This document shows positions 11,964 to 26,500 of a DNA stretch of 64,000 nt, piece by piece (the first letter of the stretch is position 1; each line of letters begins with the position of its first letter). The translations under genes were made by a program, and so were the position numbers. The notes under the pieces were generated by a model, which worked only from the letters and a program-made list of their open reading frames with translations, searched no databases and was not told the origin of the DNA. The DNA comes from Hoplostethus atlanticus. Taxonomy: Eukaryota; Chordata; Actinopteri; Trachichthyiformes; Trachichthyidae. The stretch is from contig JAXDDX010000049.1 in assembly GCA_034670405.1 (NCBI GenBank), positions 186,001 to 250,000 of the forward strand, given 5' to 3'.

Positions 11964-14900
11964 TCATAACAACAGAAGTGCATTAGGTTCACTCCTACTT
12001 AATCCAGTCTCCCCAATAATAGTGGTTCAAGCTTATTATATTATTTATTATTATTAAGACTTGACTTGACTTTCTAATTCCCCATGAATTTCAGGACACT
12101 AAAACCAAAAATAAAAACTAAATCCTATGTCACTTCAATGTGAGGAATCATAACTCTTTACGTGTGTAAATGTTTTAACCCTACCAAAGAGAGACAGGTG
12201 TTGTAATACGGTAAGTCTGACATAAGCTGACTACAGCAAACTGATATTATTTTCTCCTCTGTGACATGAAGTGTGTGAAATTGGAAACAGAGCTCGTTCC
12301 CACTGCTGATTTGCAGTCGTTCACAATCTACAAGGCCGGTTAACTAGTTATTCTTAAACATCTGTGGTCAGGTGCCTTGCTCAAGGACTGTTTGGCACGG
12401 GTTTACAGAACTGGCAGCCTTTGATATGTATGATGTACAGATGGCACCACCTCTGTGTGTGTGAGAGTGTGTTCCTACCAACAGCATTGCAAAGGGAGGC
12501 TTGATTTTCTCAGAGGGAGGTGCCAGTGGAACATGTCCATATAGCCATAAAGAAAGGATTTGCACTGTGAAGGACACACCGTTCATACAAAAAGCAGTTC
12601 TGCTGTGAAGAACACACTGTTCTCTACATGAGATCATCTCCAATACACAAGGCCGTGCACTGTGGACACACAAACACACATATACACGTACTCTTGCAAG
12701 TGTGCACATGCACAATTTGCAAAGACATGAGGTGTCTCTTGTCTCTCCTCACACTCTTAAAGCCCATCCCTGTCCCATAAAATCTATACACATATATTGA
12801 TGCAATTGCTGACACTTCCATTCCAGTTACATGAAGCACATCGGCATCCATGCCATGTTTTCAACTCCAAAATCACCCTGATTAGAGTCCTTTTGAAGTG
12901 GTAGGCTGGTACCAGCATGTTTTTGCCATGGCTTAAGGACCCTGTTCTTCTTGCAGTTTCAAGCATTTGTACACCCATGCACACACACATGCAACCCCCC
13001 CCCCCCAACACACACGCACACACATATTTGCTCATGGCAGTCCATTGATTGAAGATAACACTGCTTCAGTTAATTGAGTTGTGAGTTGAGATTCGGGCTC
13101 AGGCTATGTTTTTTGGCAATGGTGCCACTGCATGTGCCTATGGAGACAATCCTGGAGGCACATGTCACAGATGGAGCATCTGAGGATTGGCTCTGGAGAT
13201 ACAGAAGAGTCAACAGGCTTGTATCTCCATTAGCTCTGGGTTTCATCCATTGGGTTTTAAATGTGGCTACTCCAGAACAATGTATTGATCTCCACAGTGG
13301 CTGATCAGCAGCAATGGTTTAAAGTCATTAGGGATGTTACATTTGTTCAGTGTTTTTTTTAGTGTCATCTGGTCATCTGGGATTTTAGGTGATGCTTTTG
13401 CCTTCAAGGCCTTCTGGCAGCCAGCAGTTGGCCATAGAGTAACTGATGAGATAGTCATTCTCCAGGCATCTGGATCGTATTACCTATCTAGTGTGTTTGT
13501 CATTTCCCGACGGTAGCCTCCACTATTGTCTCAGTTAGTTGGGGAATATTGACATAAAGGATGTGATTTTCCCAGGTGACCTCAAGGATTTGTAGATTTG
13601 ACCTCAAGGGATATGAAAGTCCTCCAGGCATCTGACATGGTAATGCCTCAGAGATATATAGTAAGGTTAGATTCATGATGATTACTCTAGTATGAACTTT
13701 GTTCAGATTTTCATGTTAATTTTCTCAACAACTGGGCAATGCAGTCTGCCAAAAGCACTGTGGCTTTGCTAGTACAGGCCTGGATATTGTCCTTGACAAG
13801 GCAAGATGGAGTTAGAAATCTGTGAAGTATAAAATTGCTTGGCAACTTTGAGATGAGTGCCATCAACATTGAACTGTTGTGGGTGATGGAGGTTGCTGCC
13901 TGGCAACAAACTGTTTTCTCTGTGTTCGCTAGGAGGTCATATAGTCATACACCGAAAACATAACTCCTAGTGTGCTTTGCATTGCAGATGAAGAATCAAC
14001 ATGGAAGCACAGTCATCCACTTATTGCAGCTTGTATATTGGACAGATCTCAAAGCTTGCAGCTGTCTGAGGTTGAGTAGACTTCTGTCAAGGTGGAACAT
14101 TAATAGGATGCCACCATCAGCATTGGTGAGACGGGTGAGGGAGAAGTGTGACTGCTGCCAGAAATAGATTTATAATTACTGAGGCAAGTTGTACTGAGGG
14201 TAGTCTGCATTCCATCATGGAGCTATTTAAGAATATTGTCCAATTTTTGAGGGGAAATTTGTTGAGTACTGTCAAGAGAGTTCATTGTTCCAGTGTCAAG
14301 TTGTAAGTGTATGTAAGTTCAAAAATCGCAGTAGCTACCTTTGTTTTGTTTCCTTTCCTTCTCCTGAATCATGTCAGATCCACTACTTTCTTTTTTGAAG
14401 TCACATTCTGGTTTTGGAAGGATGGTCTCAGTGATGTTGGTTGTGAGGTAGAACATCATTTTTTCAGCAATAGGGAGCAGAGAGCAAAACAATGTAATCC
14501 TTCATTTTGTGGATGGTAACAATGTTACTGTCCTTCCAATCTTGAAGAATTTTTACATTTTGCTACATCTTCAGAATTAAGTTGTGAATACTTCTTGTGA
14601 GAAGATAAAGTCTATTGTAAATTTTGAATTTTAGCAACAATTCCAATGGTCCCCCACTCTTGTTCTATCGGTGCCATGTTAATCTCCAAGAACTGTCGAG
14701 ATTCATCTAATGAGTTAACTGTTTGCAGTTTTTGGAGTCAGTCCAGGGCTGAAAGGTCAGAGGGGTTGCTTTGATTACAAGTCTCAGAGGAATGTTGGTG
14801 TGTGGTTTAATTGAGGTTAATCCACTCACCTTACAGGTTGGGGGTGCAGTCAGGGTGGTAGTTTACTAGAAGGGCTAAGCAAGCCCCAACAATAAGGACA

Positions 14901-16816
14901 CAGGTTGTCTGGAGATTCAAAGGCCCTACCGTTGAGTGTCTTCTGTCGTGATTGGGTCTTTAGGTTGAATATAGAACTAATCAGCCTGTGCTCAGTCCCA
15001 CATTAAACTCCACGCATAGCCTGACTTATGGAGACGTTGCGGAGATTCGATTGGTGAGTGATGATGCTAGGTGATGCTAGATGCTAGTGTTTTGATTGAG
15101 GGCACATTGCATGAGGTTTTGCACTTATTTTCCATTTGGAGCATAGTGTTTGTTATGGCAAGCAGGTGTTCAAAGCACAGTGAGAGGAGTCTCAAATATT
15201 GTTGTTCATTAGCCAATACTATAAATTCCAATGACTCAATGGCAGAGGTTAGTGTCTTTATCTACTCTGGCACTTGAGTCACACGTCAGAAAGTTTAGCA
15301 TCTGTGCTTACTCACGCCACATAGCACACTAACAAGGGACTCATTAATGGCATCCTTTGTTATGTTATCACTATCCAAGATGGTGGAATAGGCACTTTTG
15401 AGACTGAGACCTGTTCCTCATCAAGCAGTGACCTGTGTGGAACCTTAATAGGACTGCTCAGTCAGGGGAAGCTGCAGAAGGAGGGCCCAATTTTTGCATC
15501 GCAACGGCCATGATGCCCATGCCATCTACATGTAGGACTCCCAGTCACATCCATGATACCTTCATTACTTCATTACTTTGTCCTGATGCTAGAGGACCTT
15601 GCAGAGTTGGAAGTAGTACCCTGCACAATGAATGGCTTTAGTATAAAGGCAGGGCTGCAAGATTCCTTCCTCCACAGTCTTGGTCTTGTCTCCTGGGTTC
15701 CGATGGCAAGAGACATGCCACGGGGGTTTTGGACTGCAAGTGGCTTCCATCTCAGTTTGGTGAATCTGCTTCAATGCATGTCTGTAATGCAGGTTTGGAT
15801 TGGTCCTTGGCCTTACTGCCAGGGGTGACCCTACCTGGAGCTACACTCCTGATGGCATTGCTATTGGGCTAATTAGATTTCACAGGCCTTTCCATGACTA
15901 CAAGGTGGCTACCCTTACAAAGGACAACATAATCTCTCTCTCTCACACTACACACACATATTCACACATTCCATTCTCCCTTGTCCATCAGTGGCAATGC
16001 CTAAAATAATCCCTTTACAGTACATTTTAGTGCAGTGACGTCGACCAAGATACTACTACTGCAAGCAGTATAGCCAGGTTCTTCTGCTCCAGCTGATCCA
16101 TCTTCTTGGGGACTTGGCATGTAGAGCAGCCCTTTGATCTCAACCAGCCACACTTCTCAGACAGTATCTATCTCCCTGGCACAAAGCCAGGATGACAATA
16201 AAATCCTGTGCCAGAGTTGCAGTGCCTGGTTAACCTCTTTGTTTCGACCACCCTGTTCACAATATGTATTGTTATTTCCTCTCTGGCGGTGTGTGTGCGT
16301 GTGAGTGAGAGACAGAGAGAAAATGAGAGACAGAGGCAGACAGACTGAGACACAGGAAGAAGTTATGAGTGCAAAGAGAATGTATGTCTGAGGATTTGTG
16401 TTCAAGCACGCCCATGATTAAATTGATGTGTGTGTGTATGAGATGACATTTTGATTTCCTATTGTAACTAAAATACCTAGGGGGTCATGGGCACCAGAAG
16501 CTAAGAGTCTTTCTGGCTCGTCAAAGACTAGACACTTGTTTTGCAGTTGTCGGGGGGGCAGTGAGCCTTGAACTTGTTAAAATCTATTGAATCACAGCTG
16601 TGTCTTAAGTATGCAGTTACATTGAACCGTATTTATGAATCGACGCTGAAAGGCTTAGTACATGGACTGGTGATTGTTAGCTAGATTATTTTTTCCTAGT
16701 GTTTCATGACGGTTGAAAGTTGGAGTGAGGTTACATCATACCCTTCTGGTCTAAACATAGTCCCGCATAGACTTAGTGTATCAGTCTTGTTTGATGTCTA
16801 TAGACATTGGTGCGTT

Positions 16817-16871
<55 letters not shown>

Positions 16872-19821
16872 TAGTGGGGTTACCAAAGGCAGCGATAGGG
16901 ATCTGTCCGGATGCATGAAAGCAACAACAGTGCAGCCAAGGACGAACGCACGTGAGGAGAGAGAAGGATCTAGTATCTGCACGGAATCCCAAGTGCAGTG
17001 TGTGTGCATGTGTGTGCATGTGTGTGCACACGTGTGTGTGTGTGTGTGGGGGGGATACACAGAGATATACATCTACTTTACAACATACATGCAGAGATAC
17101 TGAGAGATGCTGATACACATTAATTTATCCGTTCTTCTCTATTCTCTTCTCAATCTGCAACGTTGGTGCGTGAGAGTTGAGCTTTTCCTGAACTTCTGAA
17201 CCTTTATGCACAAGTGCATAGCCAAGGAGGTCAATGGGTGACTGCTCTCACATTCAAACCAGTGCTGAGCGCTCCCTGACCAAATTGAGGGCGTAGCAAC
17301 ATAGGCATAAAAGGTGCACAGAGCCTTGTAATTAGGAACAAAAATATACACAGCACTGTTGTACACAACTGCACAGTAGCTGCAGTCCACCTTGCAGAAT
17401 GTAAATCTGTGCAGGGTATTGCCAAGAGTGATGCACATCTGTTTTTGGGCCATTTTGTGTATCCCGGTGCTCACTTGTTGACTCGTATAGGGAGGCACAG
17501 TAGTAACAGGAAGATATTACAGTAGGGTGGTCTATTCTTTTTCTTTTTGTTTTTTTCTTTTGCCAGTAAAAGGGTTGTTTCATCAAATAGTTAAGCTACA
17601 CAGTGTTGTAATTGTTGCCAGAGGGTAACTTACTCAATCCAGAATCAATGATGGATCAAAGAGACACTCAAGTGATATTGTCTCGTGCTGGGATAATGCA
17701 AAAAGGGCACATGACGGGATGCCGGGGAGTAAGACCAGAGAAGGAGGAGGGGGGGGGGGAATAATAAGCAGATTGAGAGAATGGAAGACAGGCTGAGATT
17801 TGTAAACGAAAAGGGATGTAAAGGGGTGGGATGCTGAAAAACAGGAAAATGAGACAGAAGGGGAGAGAGTATGATGTACGCAATGAATACATGAGATAAG
17901 GTAAAAAGAAGACTACAACGAATGACATTTTACACTTTTGAATGCTTCTGGTTGAGCCTCCACCCTGCCTCCACCCTGCCTCCACCTCCATCCCTCTCAG
18001 CTTTGTGAATGCTTAGAAGTGGAAAGACATTTAGTTAATGGGTTATTGCTGCTATCAGTGGAATTCTAACGTATGATATTTGAACTCTGTCAGACTAGAA
18101 AATGAAATAGTTGAGTTGTGCACAACATATATAGGGCTTTATTTTTGTGACTGGCAAGGCTTTACACTGGCAAAGTGCCATTTTCGTCAGGTGCGCACTC
18201 GCCAGCGCCCCCGACTTGACTGCGTCTTAGTGGTAGAAGAGTTGTGGGTGTGTCAGTAACAATCAAGTAGTGTAGTGCAATTTCGGTGTCAAGGATTACA
18301 GGGACTTGCGCTTGTACCCCCCGGCCTCCTCAGACCATGTCACGGGGCACGGCCATTTTCGTGGCTTCACCAAGCGATGAACACTATAAATCCTTGTAGC
18401 TCTTTTTAAATTTGAACTATATATACATGTGGCTGTGGTGTGAATCATTGTCATCCAACATAGAACTGTCAGTAGATGCACAGAGAAAAACACTGAAGAA
18501 TTTCAATATCTCCATGAAAGTTTTTTCTTCATAAAAGCTTACTGATCGGTTGACCAGGCCCTATATATTCGCTCACAGTGATTCTGTAGCTCCCGCACAA
18601 GAACATCAGTTTCCTCTTGGGAGAAGAGGAAAAGACGAGTTTTCCTTACCCAACCCCTCTGGCCACCGTGGTCTCTTGACAGCGCCGCTGATTCACAAAA
18701 ATAACGCCCATAGTATCTGATAGCAACAGAATCACCGTTTCACAACATGGACACCAATTCAAAAATTGGCTCAACCCAAAGCCATTGTTTAAAATTGCAT
18801 TCACATTGTAGGTATTTAGCTTCCAGGAGTATCCAGAGAAGAACAGTAGAAGACGCTTAAATCCTTAGATCCTTACACCACCATTACATTTAATCTCATT
18901 TATTTCAATACTTTAATGTCATCCCTCATGTTAGGAGATCCTAAAAGCTTTTCTGTCCAAATTATATAATAATGGGTAGAAATACAGCTAAACATTGGCA
19001 AACAAATAATAAATGTAATTGATGAGCACGAGAGATGAACGTTGTTTGAAATTTAGATGAGTAATAACAATAATAGAATAACTCTGTTCAGCTCCTATAA
19101 CTCATTCAGAGTTCTGCAGCCATCTTGCAACCTGTAAATTCAGCACCACCCTGTACTCCCTCCACCGGTAGCCAGACTTGAGAGCCCTGGGGGTGATATA
19201 GAGAGCCGTACCGTCAGGCCATCTCCTGCTCACTGCTATTAGACGCTTGGCACTACTTTCCCTTGTGTCAACCTGGCCATTACCCCACCTGACCTCAAGT
19301 CTCCCTATGCTTCCCAATGGTTGAATGACGTTCTAACCACAGTGAGGACTGCAGAATCTCTCCCTTGATGATGCAGGTAAAACAAACAAACAAACAAATG
19401 ATTACATAAATATGCAAGTAGATAACTAGATAAATACATAAATCTACCGAGTACATCTTTATTATTATTTATGATGCATGAGGCCACAGGATTATTTTTG
19501 AATTGTCCTGCGTCTGTGTTGTTATTTTGATCCGTACTGTCCAGGCTGCTTGTAACATTAGCAATACAAGAATTTAAACTTCTTCTATGGTTACGTTGCC
19601 TCCCTGCCAATGTATTCTTCCATCCAGGTTTAGTGGTTGTCTTGTTTTCATTGTTGGGACATTTCTATTCCTACTTTTTACAGTCATATATCAAAAAGCA
19701 ACTCATGACAAAAAATGGCGGATGACCTCTGTCTTGGGGTTACCTTTGAATACAGTAAGGGATGTCTTAAACGCATTTAAAATATTTCCCCTTCTTCTTT
19801 TCTGACCAAGCTGACACACAG

Positions 19822-19861
<40 letters not shown>

Positions 19862-20445
19862 AGCTGACGCCATGTAGGATTATAGGGCAGGTCCATAGGG
19901 GATTGAAATGTACTACTGCTGTCTTTGTGGAGCAGAACATAATGTTCCCCCACTAACACACCATGGAATATGGTGAGCCAGCTCAACCTGCTCTAGGGGG
20001 ATTGGATTGGAGAACTGGCCTTAGCAACTAACCTGTGTGTGTGTGTGTCTTTGTGTGTGTGTGTGTATCCATGTGTGTGTGCAGACTCATGACTGCTTGC
20101 CTTCATACATGTGTGTAGATGAGTTTGTGTTAGCAGGCAGTGTGCGTGTGTATTCAAACTTTAACACCAAACAGCAAACCAGGTGATTTCTCTGGGGAGG
20201 GCCGCTGCCCAGGCAATCTCTGACGCAACCCCTGGGCACCCCTGGAGAACTCTCGCCTTAATTATACATAGGCAACAGAAGGGATAACATTTTAGTCCTC
20301 TCACGCTGCAAGAAATCGCCCACATATGAAGTCCACCCGCCTCACTCCATTGCCTTGGCTGTAAGACAAATACACAGGCATGGGGCCTGCAATGAAAAAC
20401 CCCTACCATACTCGCCTTCGGGGAAGTAATGACTATGAGGAGAAG

Positions 20446-20482
<37 letters not shown>

Positions 20483-21401
20483 AAGAGAGAGAGGAGAGAG
20501 AGCGCGAGAGAAAGGACTATAGCTAGTAAAAACAAGGAAACAATCGTTGGCCCAGTTTTGTCTCAGGTCCCAAAAAAAGCAGTGTTTATGTACATTTAGA
20601 TGTTGGATACGCACACAGACACACTTTACAACACATGCCCACATTTATACACATATGGAAGTACATATGCATGCACACAAGCACACACACACACACACAC
20701 ACATACCAACACACATGGCAAGCATGCACACGCATGCACGCAAACACAAAAGCCCATACAGTAGCAGGGCTGTTGCTCTCGGCAGGCAAAGGAAGGGCAC
20801 GTTTCCCTGGCACTCTCTCTCACAAACATTCCCCAAACCGCACAGCCCTCGTCAGGCGCAGCGCCAGTGACATAAGCGTGTGGTAACATTAAAAAGAAAC
20901 CTCTGGGATGGCGTTCCTTTTTCCCCTTTTCTTCTCCCATTTCAATTATTATTATTATGGTGCTGCCATGTGGAAACCTCATTGGGTCTGGTGTATTTTT
21001 TTATGGTACCGATGACCCCCAATGACATTGTTGGACCTGTTAATATGCAGGGTTTTGGCCCTGTCTTTTGAGCACTGAGGGCCACCGCATTATACGGCTA
21101 CCGAGCCCTATACATTAGCTTGTGGTCTGCACCCTACCACCCAGTCGCTGGTGAGATCAGGATAGGTAAACTGCATGATCTCTTTTCCGGCATTCGTTCA
21201 CTCGCTAACTTTTACAGCCCCACTCCCAGTAGGTCATGCAAGTTGCCATCACTAGCCCTGGACCAATGAGACAGTGAGCTTGAGTGGGCATGGGTGGAGC
21301 TGAGTGACAGAACATTACCTCACGCACCAGGCGCTCACCAGCATTCCGGTAAACCATGGGATGGTGCTTGGAACGTCATACTAGTCTCTCTCTCTCTTTT
21401 G

Positions 21402-21460
<59 letters not shown>

Positions 21461-23162
21461 CAAATGCCTCACAGATGCTCACTCCTGCTGCCCATGCTGG
21501 GGCCTCAAATTCTCATATCTGCTGACAAAGAAGAAGGGGAAAAGGAAAAGAAGTCCAAGCAGTTGTTTACAGAAACTCGTTCAATGCAAATAAACATGTT
21601 TTAGGAGGTGCTGCAACAGGAGAAATGTTCACTCCAAAATCTTTGTGTGTGTGTGTACGTGTCCGTGTCCAAAAGTCCACAAATCTGGAAAGAGCAAACT
21701 GGGTCACGGCCTGACCTCACACAGTCATACAACAGTCTCATAAACAAACAATAAGCCCAGTAATGCTCAGCAGGTACCTTGGACTTCCGGCAAACCAGTA
21801 GTCACACTGAGTGGAAGAAAGTGAACAAATGGATAGATGGACAAAAAGTCACAAAATGATTCAATGATTCACTGAATTTATTAAAGTGAATGATTGAATG
21901 AATGAATAAATAAAGTAATGAATGAAAGTACATGTGATGGACACAATTATAGAGACAAGATGGGATTTAATTCTGAACAGCTATTGGCGATTTACCTGGA
22001 ATTTCTGGGCCCATTTTGTTGTTTGGTTGTTTATTATCCTTATTCCAACAAGATAACTGGCCAAATGTAGATGACATCACGTTGAGATATTTCCAGTGCA
22101 ACTATGATAGCAGAAATTTCACCCATCTAATACATCAATGGTAAACATCAGGTTTGGGGTCAGTGACTCAGAATCAAAGAGCAGCCGACTCCTTTCTAGA
22201 CCATCATTTGCAAAAATGTTCAAATCCATCATAGAAGAAGCCCAGAAGAGTCCCAGTTTCTCCAATGACAGTAGCCTCAGTAGCCCATGATGTTATGCAG
22301 CCACAAGACATGTTGCGTTTTGAGTTACGGGAGCAGCCGTGATGATGAAATGTAGGAAATCACAGGTTTTACCCGGGTTATGAAACACGGGTCATTTCTG
22401 CATTGCACAAATTCAGACCAGGTTTATCCCAGGTCGTCGAACATTCAGACCAGACCGCAAAAGACCCTCGTCACCATATTTACATCTGTATGTGTCACTG
22501 CAGGGCCGAATGAGTAACTATGTGATATTGCCATAGATACTTGAATCTTTTACCATCCCGGTAATTTGTCGCTTTATGTCTTCTTCCCCCACGCGTGGAC
22601 AGAAGTTCTCTGATTTCGGAATCTTTCCAATTCACAAAACATGTTTTCAAAGATCACTTGCTTTGAGCCTGTATAGGTGTCTTGGCATTGTGCTCTGTTC
22701 AGTGCAACGTGACAATGTCATACAGATCGTCAGAAAAGTCCATCTCACCCAGCCTCCTGGGCTGTCTTGTAGGGTTGGCTGGTTTTGGTGCTAAAGGGAG
22801 GACCTCTCTGGGGCCTCCTAAGTGTCTGTGGGCCCCACCAATCTCTCAAGACTGTCTGGCCTGTCTGGCCCGTGTGTGCGTGTGTGTGCGTGTGTGTGTG
22901 TGTTTGTCTGTGTGGTTTGTTGGTTTGAGTCACAGATAGGACATTTTGAAATTCTGGAGGCAGCAACAGTATCACAGCCAAGGTGGGTGTACCATGTGTG
23001 TGCGTGTGTGTGGTGTGTGTGTGTGTGTGGGTATATGTGAGTATGTGTGTAGGCTTCCCTCTGCAGAGGTGACCTAACTTCACCCTGGCACCAAATCTCC
23101 ACCACAAGGGGAACGGCTGTGGCCGAGGTATATTATGCAATTAGACCCATTATTATTCTCAT

Positions 23163-23215
<53 letters not shown>

Positions 23216-23521
23216 AGCTCCCCTCTCTCTATTCCCCTCCTCTTTGAGTTCTTATTTTGCTTTTCCTCCATAAATGTCTGTTTTTACAGTACATAACTAT
23301 ATTGAGGATAACTAGTCTGACAGTCATATTCTCTCTTTCCCCTTCCTTTATCTCCTTTGCTTTCTCCCCTTGGCTCAACACGCCCCCCCCCCCCCTCCTC
23401 CCACCTCCTTTTATTTGAGTGGTGATTTACAAACACCAGTTTGTGTCTACAGACCAGAGGTTGGCTGTTGTCTGCCGGTCTGACTCTCCTATATTATGTA
23501 GCCAGCTGGTACAAATTAAGA

Positions 23522-23573
<52 letters not shown>

Positions 23574-26500
23574 TTTTGTGCTTGGGGGTTCAACTCATCT
23601 TCAGTGTTGCTGATATTGTTTTCTGGGGAAGACAAGAAGTTGTTTTGTTCAAAATAGGCATCAGAGTATTTGATTCATGTACTTTGAGTAGTTACTGGAA
23701 GATGTGTGTTTTGGGTGGGTGGGGGTGGGAGGGCTTACCAGGGGGTGTCATTTTTGTTTTTAATGATATGAAATGGACAACCCCCTTTGCATCTTTGCAG
23801 AACAATAAAAGAATATGTCACTTAAAGGGATTACTCCTTGAAAACAGGGTATTACGCAATATCAGCAATACAATACACGTTTTTCCTATCACTTGTAACT
23901 ATTTTAACCACCCACTTTTCACTTGCCAAACTTTTGAACGAAAACAAAAACAAAGGAGCCACCATCTCTATCCCACCTCCCCTTTCCTTTTCCAACTGAG
24001 AGACTTCATAATAGATTCCTTGGACTGTCTTTTGTCAACAGCCCCTGCTGCGATGTTGTAGTCGTAATCAAGCAATCCATTTGAAGGTATGCTGGCAGGC
24101 GGTATATTTTATAGCCAGAAGAGACTGAAAGAGTGCAAACAAGAACAGGGCTAAGTTTGGATGAATGTGTGTTGTTTCGTGACTCTCTTTCCCCCATTTC
24201 CTTTTTCCCTTTTTCCGCCTCATTTGTTTAAAGTCAGAAATTCAGTGGCAATTCTTTTGTCGACGTTTTGTTTCAAGGGTTTCCCCTCTGTGTGTTGCTT
24301 ATGTCAGACCTTTGCTTCTCTATTGGGGTTGTCAGTGCAGTGATGTAACGCCCCTGCTTTTGTATCTATACATATACATCCATGTTTCTATGGTTATATC
24401 ATGGACTTATATATATATATATATATATTAGTAGCATACATGTATATACACACCTACAAATGCATGATTCACACTATCATCGTGTTTACACAAAATACTT
24501 TCATGCACCAAATACATACACATTCTTTCACTCCCTCTGTGAGTCTTTGGAGGAGTACCGGAGGGGTGTCAAAATGTATTACCACCCCGCCACCCTCACC
24601 CCCTCTTTAATGAGTGAATCAAATGAATGACGAATCTATTTGGAGTGCTTTGACTCCTGCCATTGTACGGGCAGGAGGCTGGAGAAAGCATAACGAGCCG
24701 TGGGAGACTCGTGAATTGCCTCCTACCGGTTTGACGCTTTATGGGGGGGGGTTTGCTCGCAGGCAGGGGTTTTGGCATGCCGTTACTAGTGTGCCAAGCA
24801 GTGTTTGTCTGTCTCGAACAGTAGGGTGTTAGAAAAACACACCCGGGGATGAGGAGGAGAGGAAGAGAGGAGGAGGAGGAGGGGAGGTGGGGGGGTGGAG
24901 GAAGGTGTAGCTAGTGCCACCTGTGTTTACATGAATAAGTCATCAGTTTGCCTGTGGAAAGGGGCCTGTCACCTGCCCTGCTTGGATATGGGTAGCAGTG
25001 GAAAACCACCCACTCTTGACTAAATTCATTAGCAGAATAAATCTTGAAATCATATTTTTTCTTTAGCTGCGGTCATGGAGAACTAGTCAGTGTTATGGGT
25101 TCTGGTCAAGCCCAGATGTTAGAGTTGGGAAACAAGTTTGCTTGCATTAGCCTAGCAGAACCCTTGGTTTCAACATAGTTGCCGTATTTATGATAGCTCC
25201 AGCTGTTTCAAAGGGGTGATATCAACCTGGCAACTTGGCAAAGGAGAGAGTTTGGTGGTAAATAGTATCTGGCTTAGAAAACTAACAGCTCATAATTAAC
25301 TATAAAATGAAAATGAAAGAAATGTCCAACAGCTGCACCCAAATGGGCTTAATGTCTGATGGTGACTGATCTCAGGTATTTGTCACCTGCATTTGCCATT
25401 TCTGCCACCTCAGCTCTAAGCAGAAATGTCACATCAACAGATCCAGGGGACAGATAAGTGGACAGATAGCTAGCCTGGCTAGTTTTTCCACGATGGCAGG
25501 ATCCTACAGTAGCCTCTCTAGCAAAGCTCTCAGGTTACTGGTGTCTCATTTCACTGGCTCAGGGCAGAGGGCGAAACTCACCGTCCTTGGGTATCTGCCC
25601 TCCCTTTCCTTTGTCAGTGTTTATCTATTGCCCCATAACCTTTTATCACACTGTCCATCTATCACTTTTACTTTCTCTATTTCTCTGCCACTTTCCTTCT
25701 TTTAAATCATTATGAATATAGTCATCATCTTCTTGTCCTTCTATGTCTTCTCCTTGTCATCCCCATTCTCTCTCTCTCTCTTTCTCTCTCTGCCTATCTT
25801 GCCCATTAACATTATATAACTCAGTTCTGACTCCATTTCTGTAAGGACAGAAACTGAATACCATGTGTTTGTATAGTTGCAATTTCATTCTGGCTCAGGT
25901 TATATAATTTTGCGTCCTGTCCTGTCCTGTCCTGTCCTGTCCTGTCCTGTCCTGCCTCCCCCCGTCCCGTCCTGTGCACTGTCCTGGCCTGTGCAATTTG
26001 TTGTCTTGTCCTGTGTAATAAGGGTCTTGTACCATTAGGTGGCTACTGTGTCCTGTCCTTCCCATTTCTGTTTCTTGCCCATGTAATGTGTGCCTTGTAC
26101 CTTCAGGTGGGAATTGTCATGCCACATTTCTGTATTTATTTAGTACAAACTTTTACTGAATTGGCACCATTATTTTACATTAAACTTTTAGTTGGTTTTG
26201 TTTGAAAATGGACAGGACACACATACAGTGCATACAAAAAGAACATTCCACAAAAGCTACCAATATCATCACATTACACACAGATGTAACAACCCTTTAT
26301 GCCATAATCCAGGGTGAACCCAAATTGAATCCCAATGCAGATGTCAAAAGAAAAGAGTTGCACTAACCCACCAGTGGTGACTATAGCGGTCATCAGGCTG
26401 CACCATCATGACTCTACAGGTAGGCACCAACAGATAGGCAGCACCATTCACTAGTCACCTGTGTGAGTGTGGGCATCTCCCATCATAGATGTTTCAGTGA

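Noticed and set aside
16706-17118. Overlapping frames on both strands around the (GT)n tract
   Set aside because: Microsatellite translations (VCVCV, THTHT) only.
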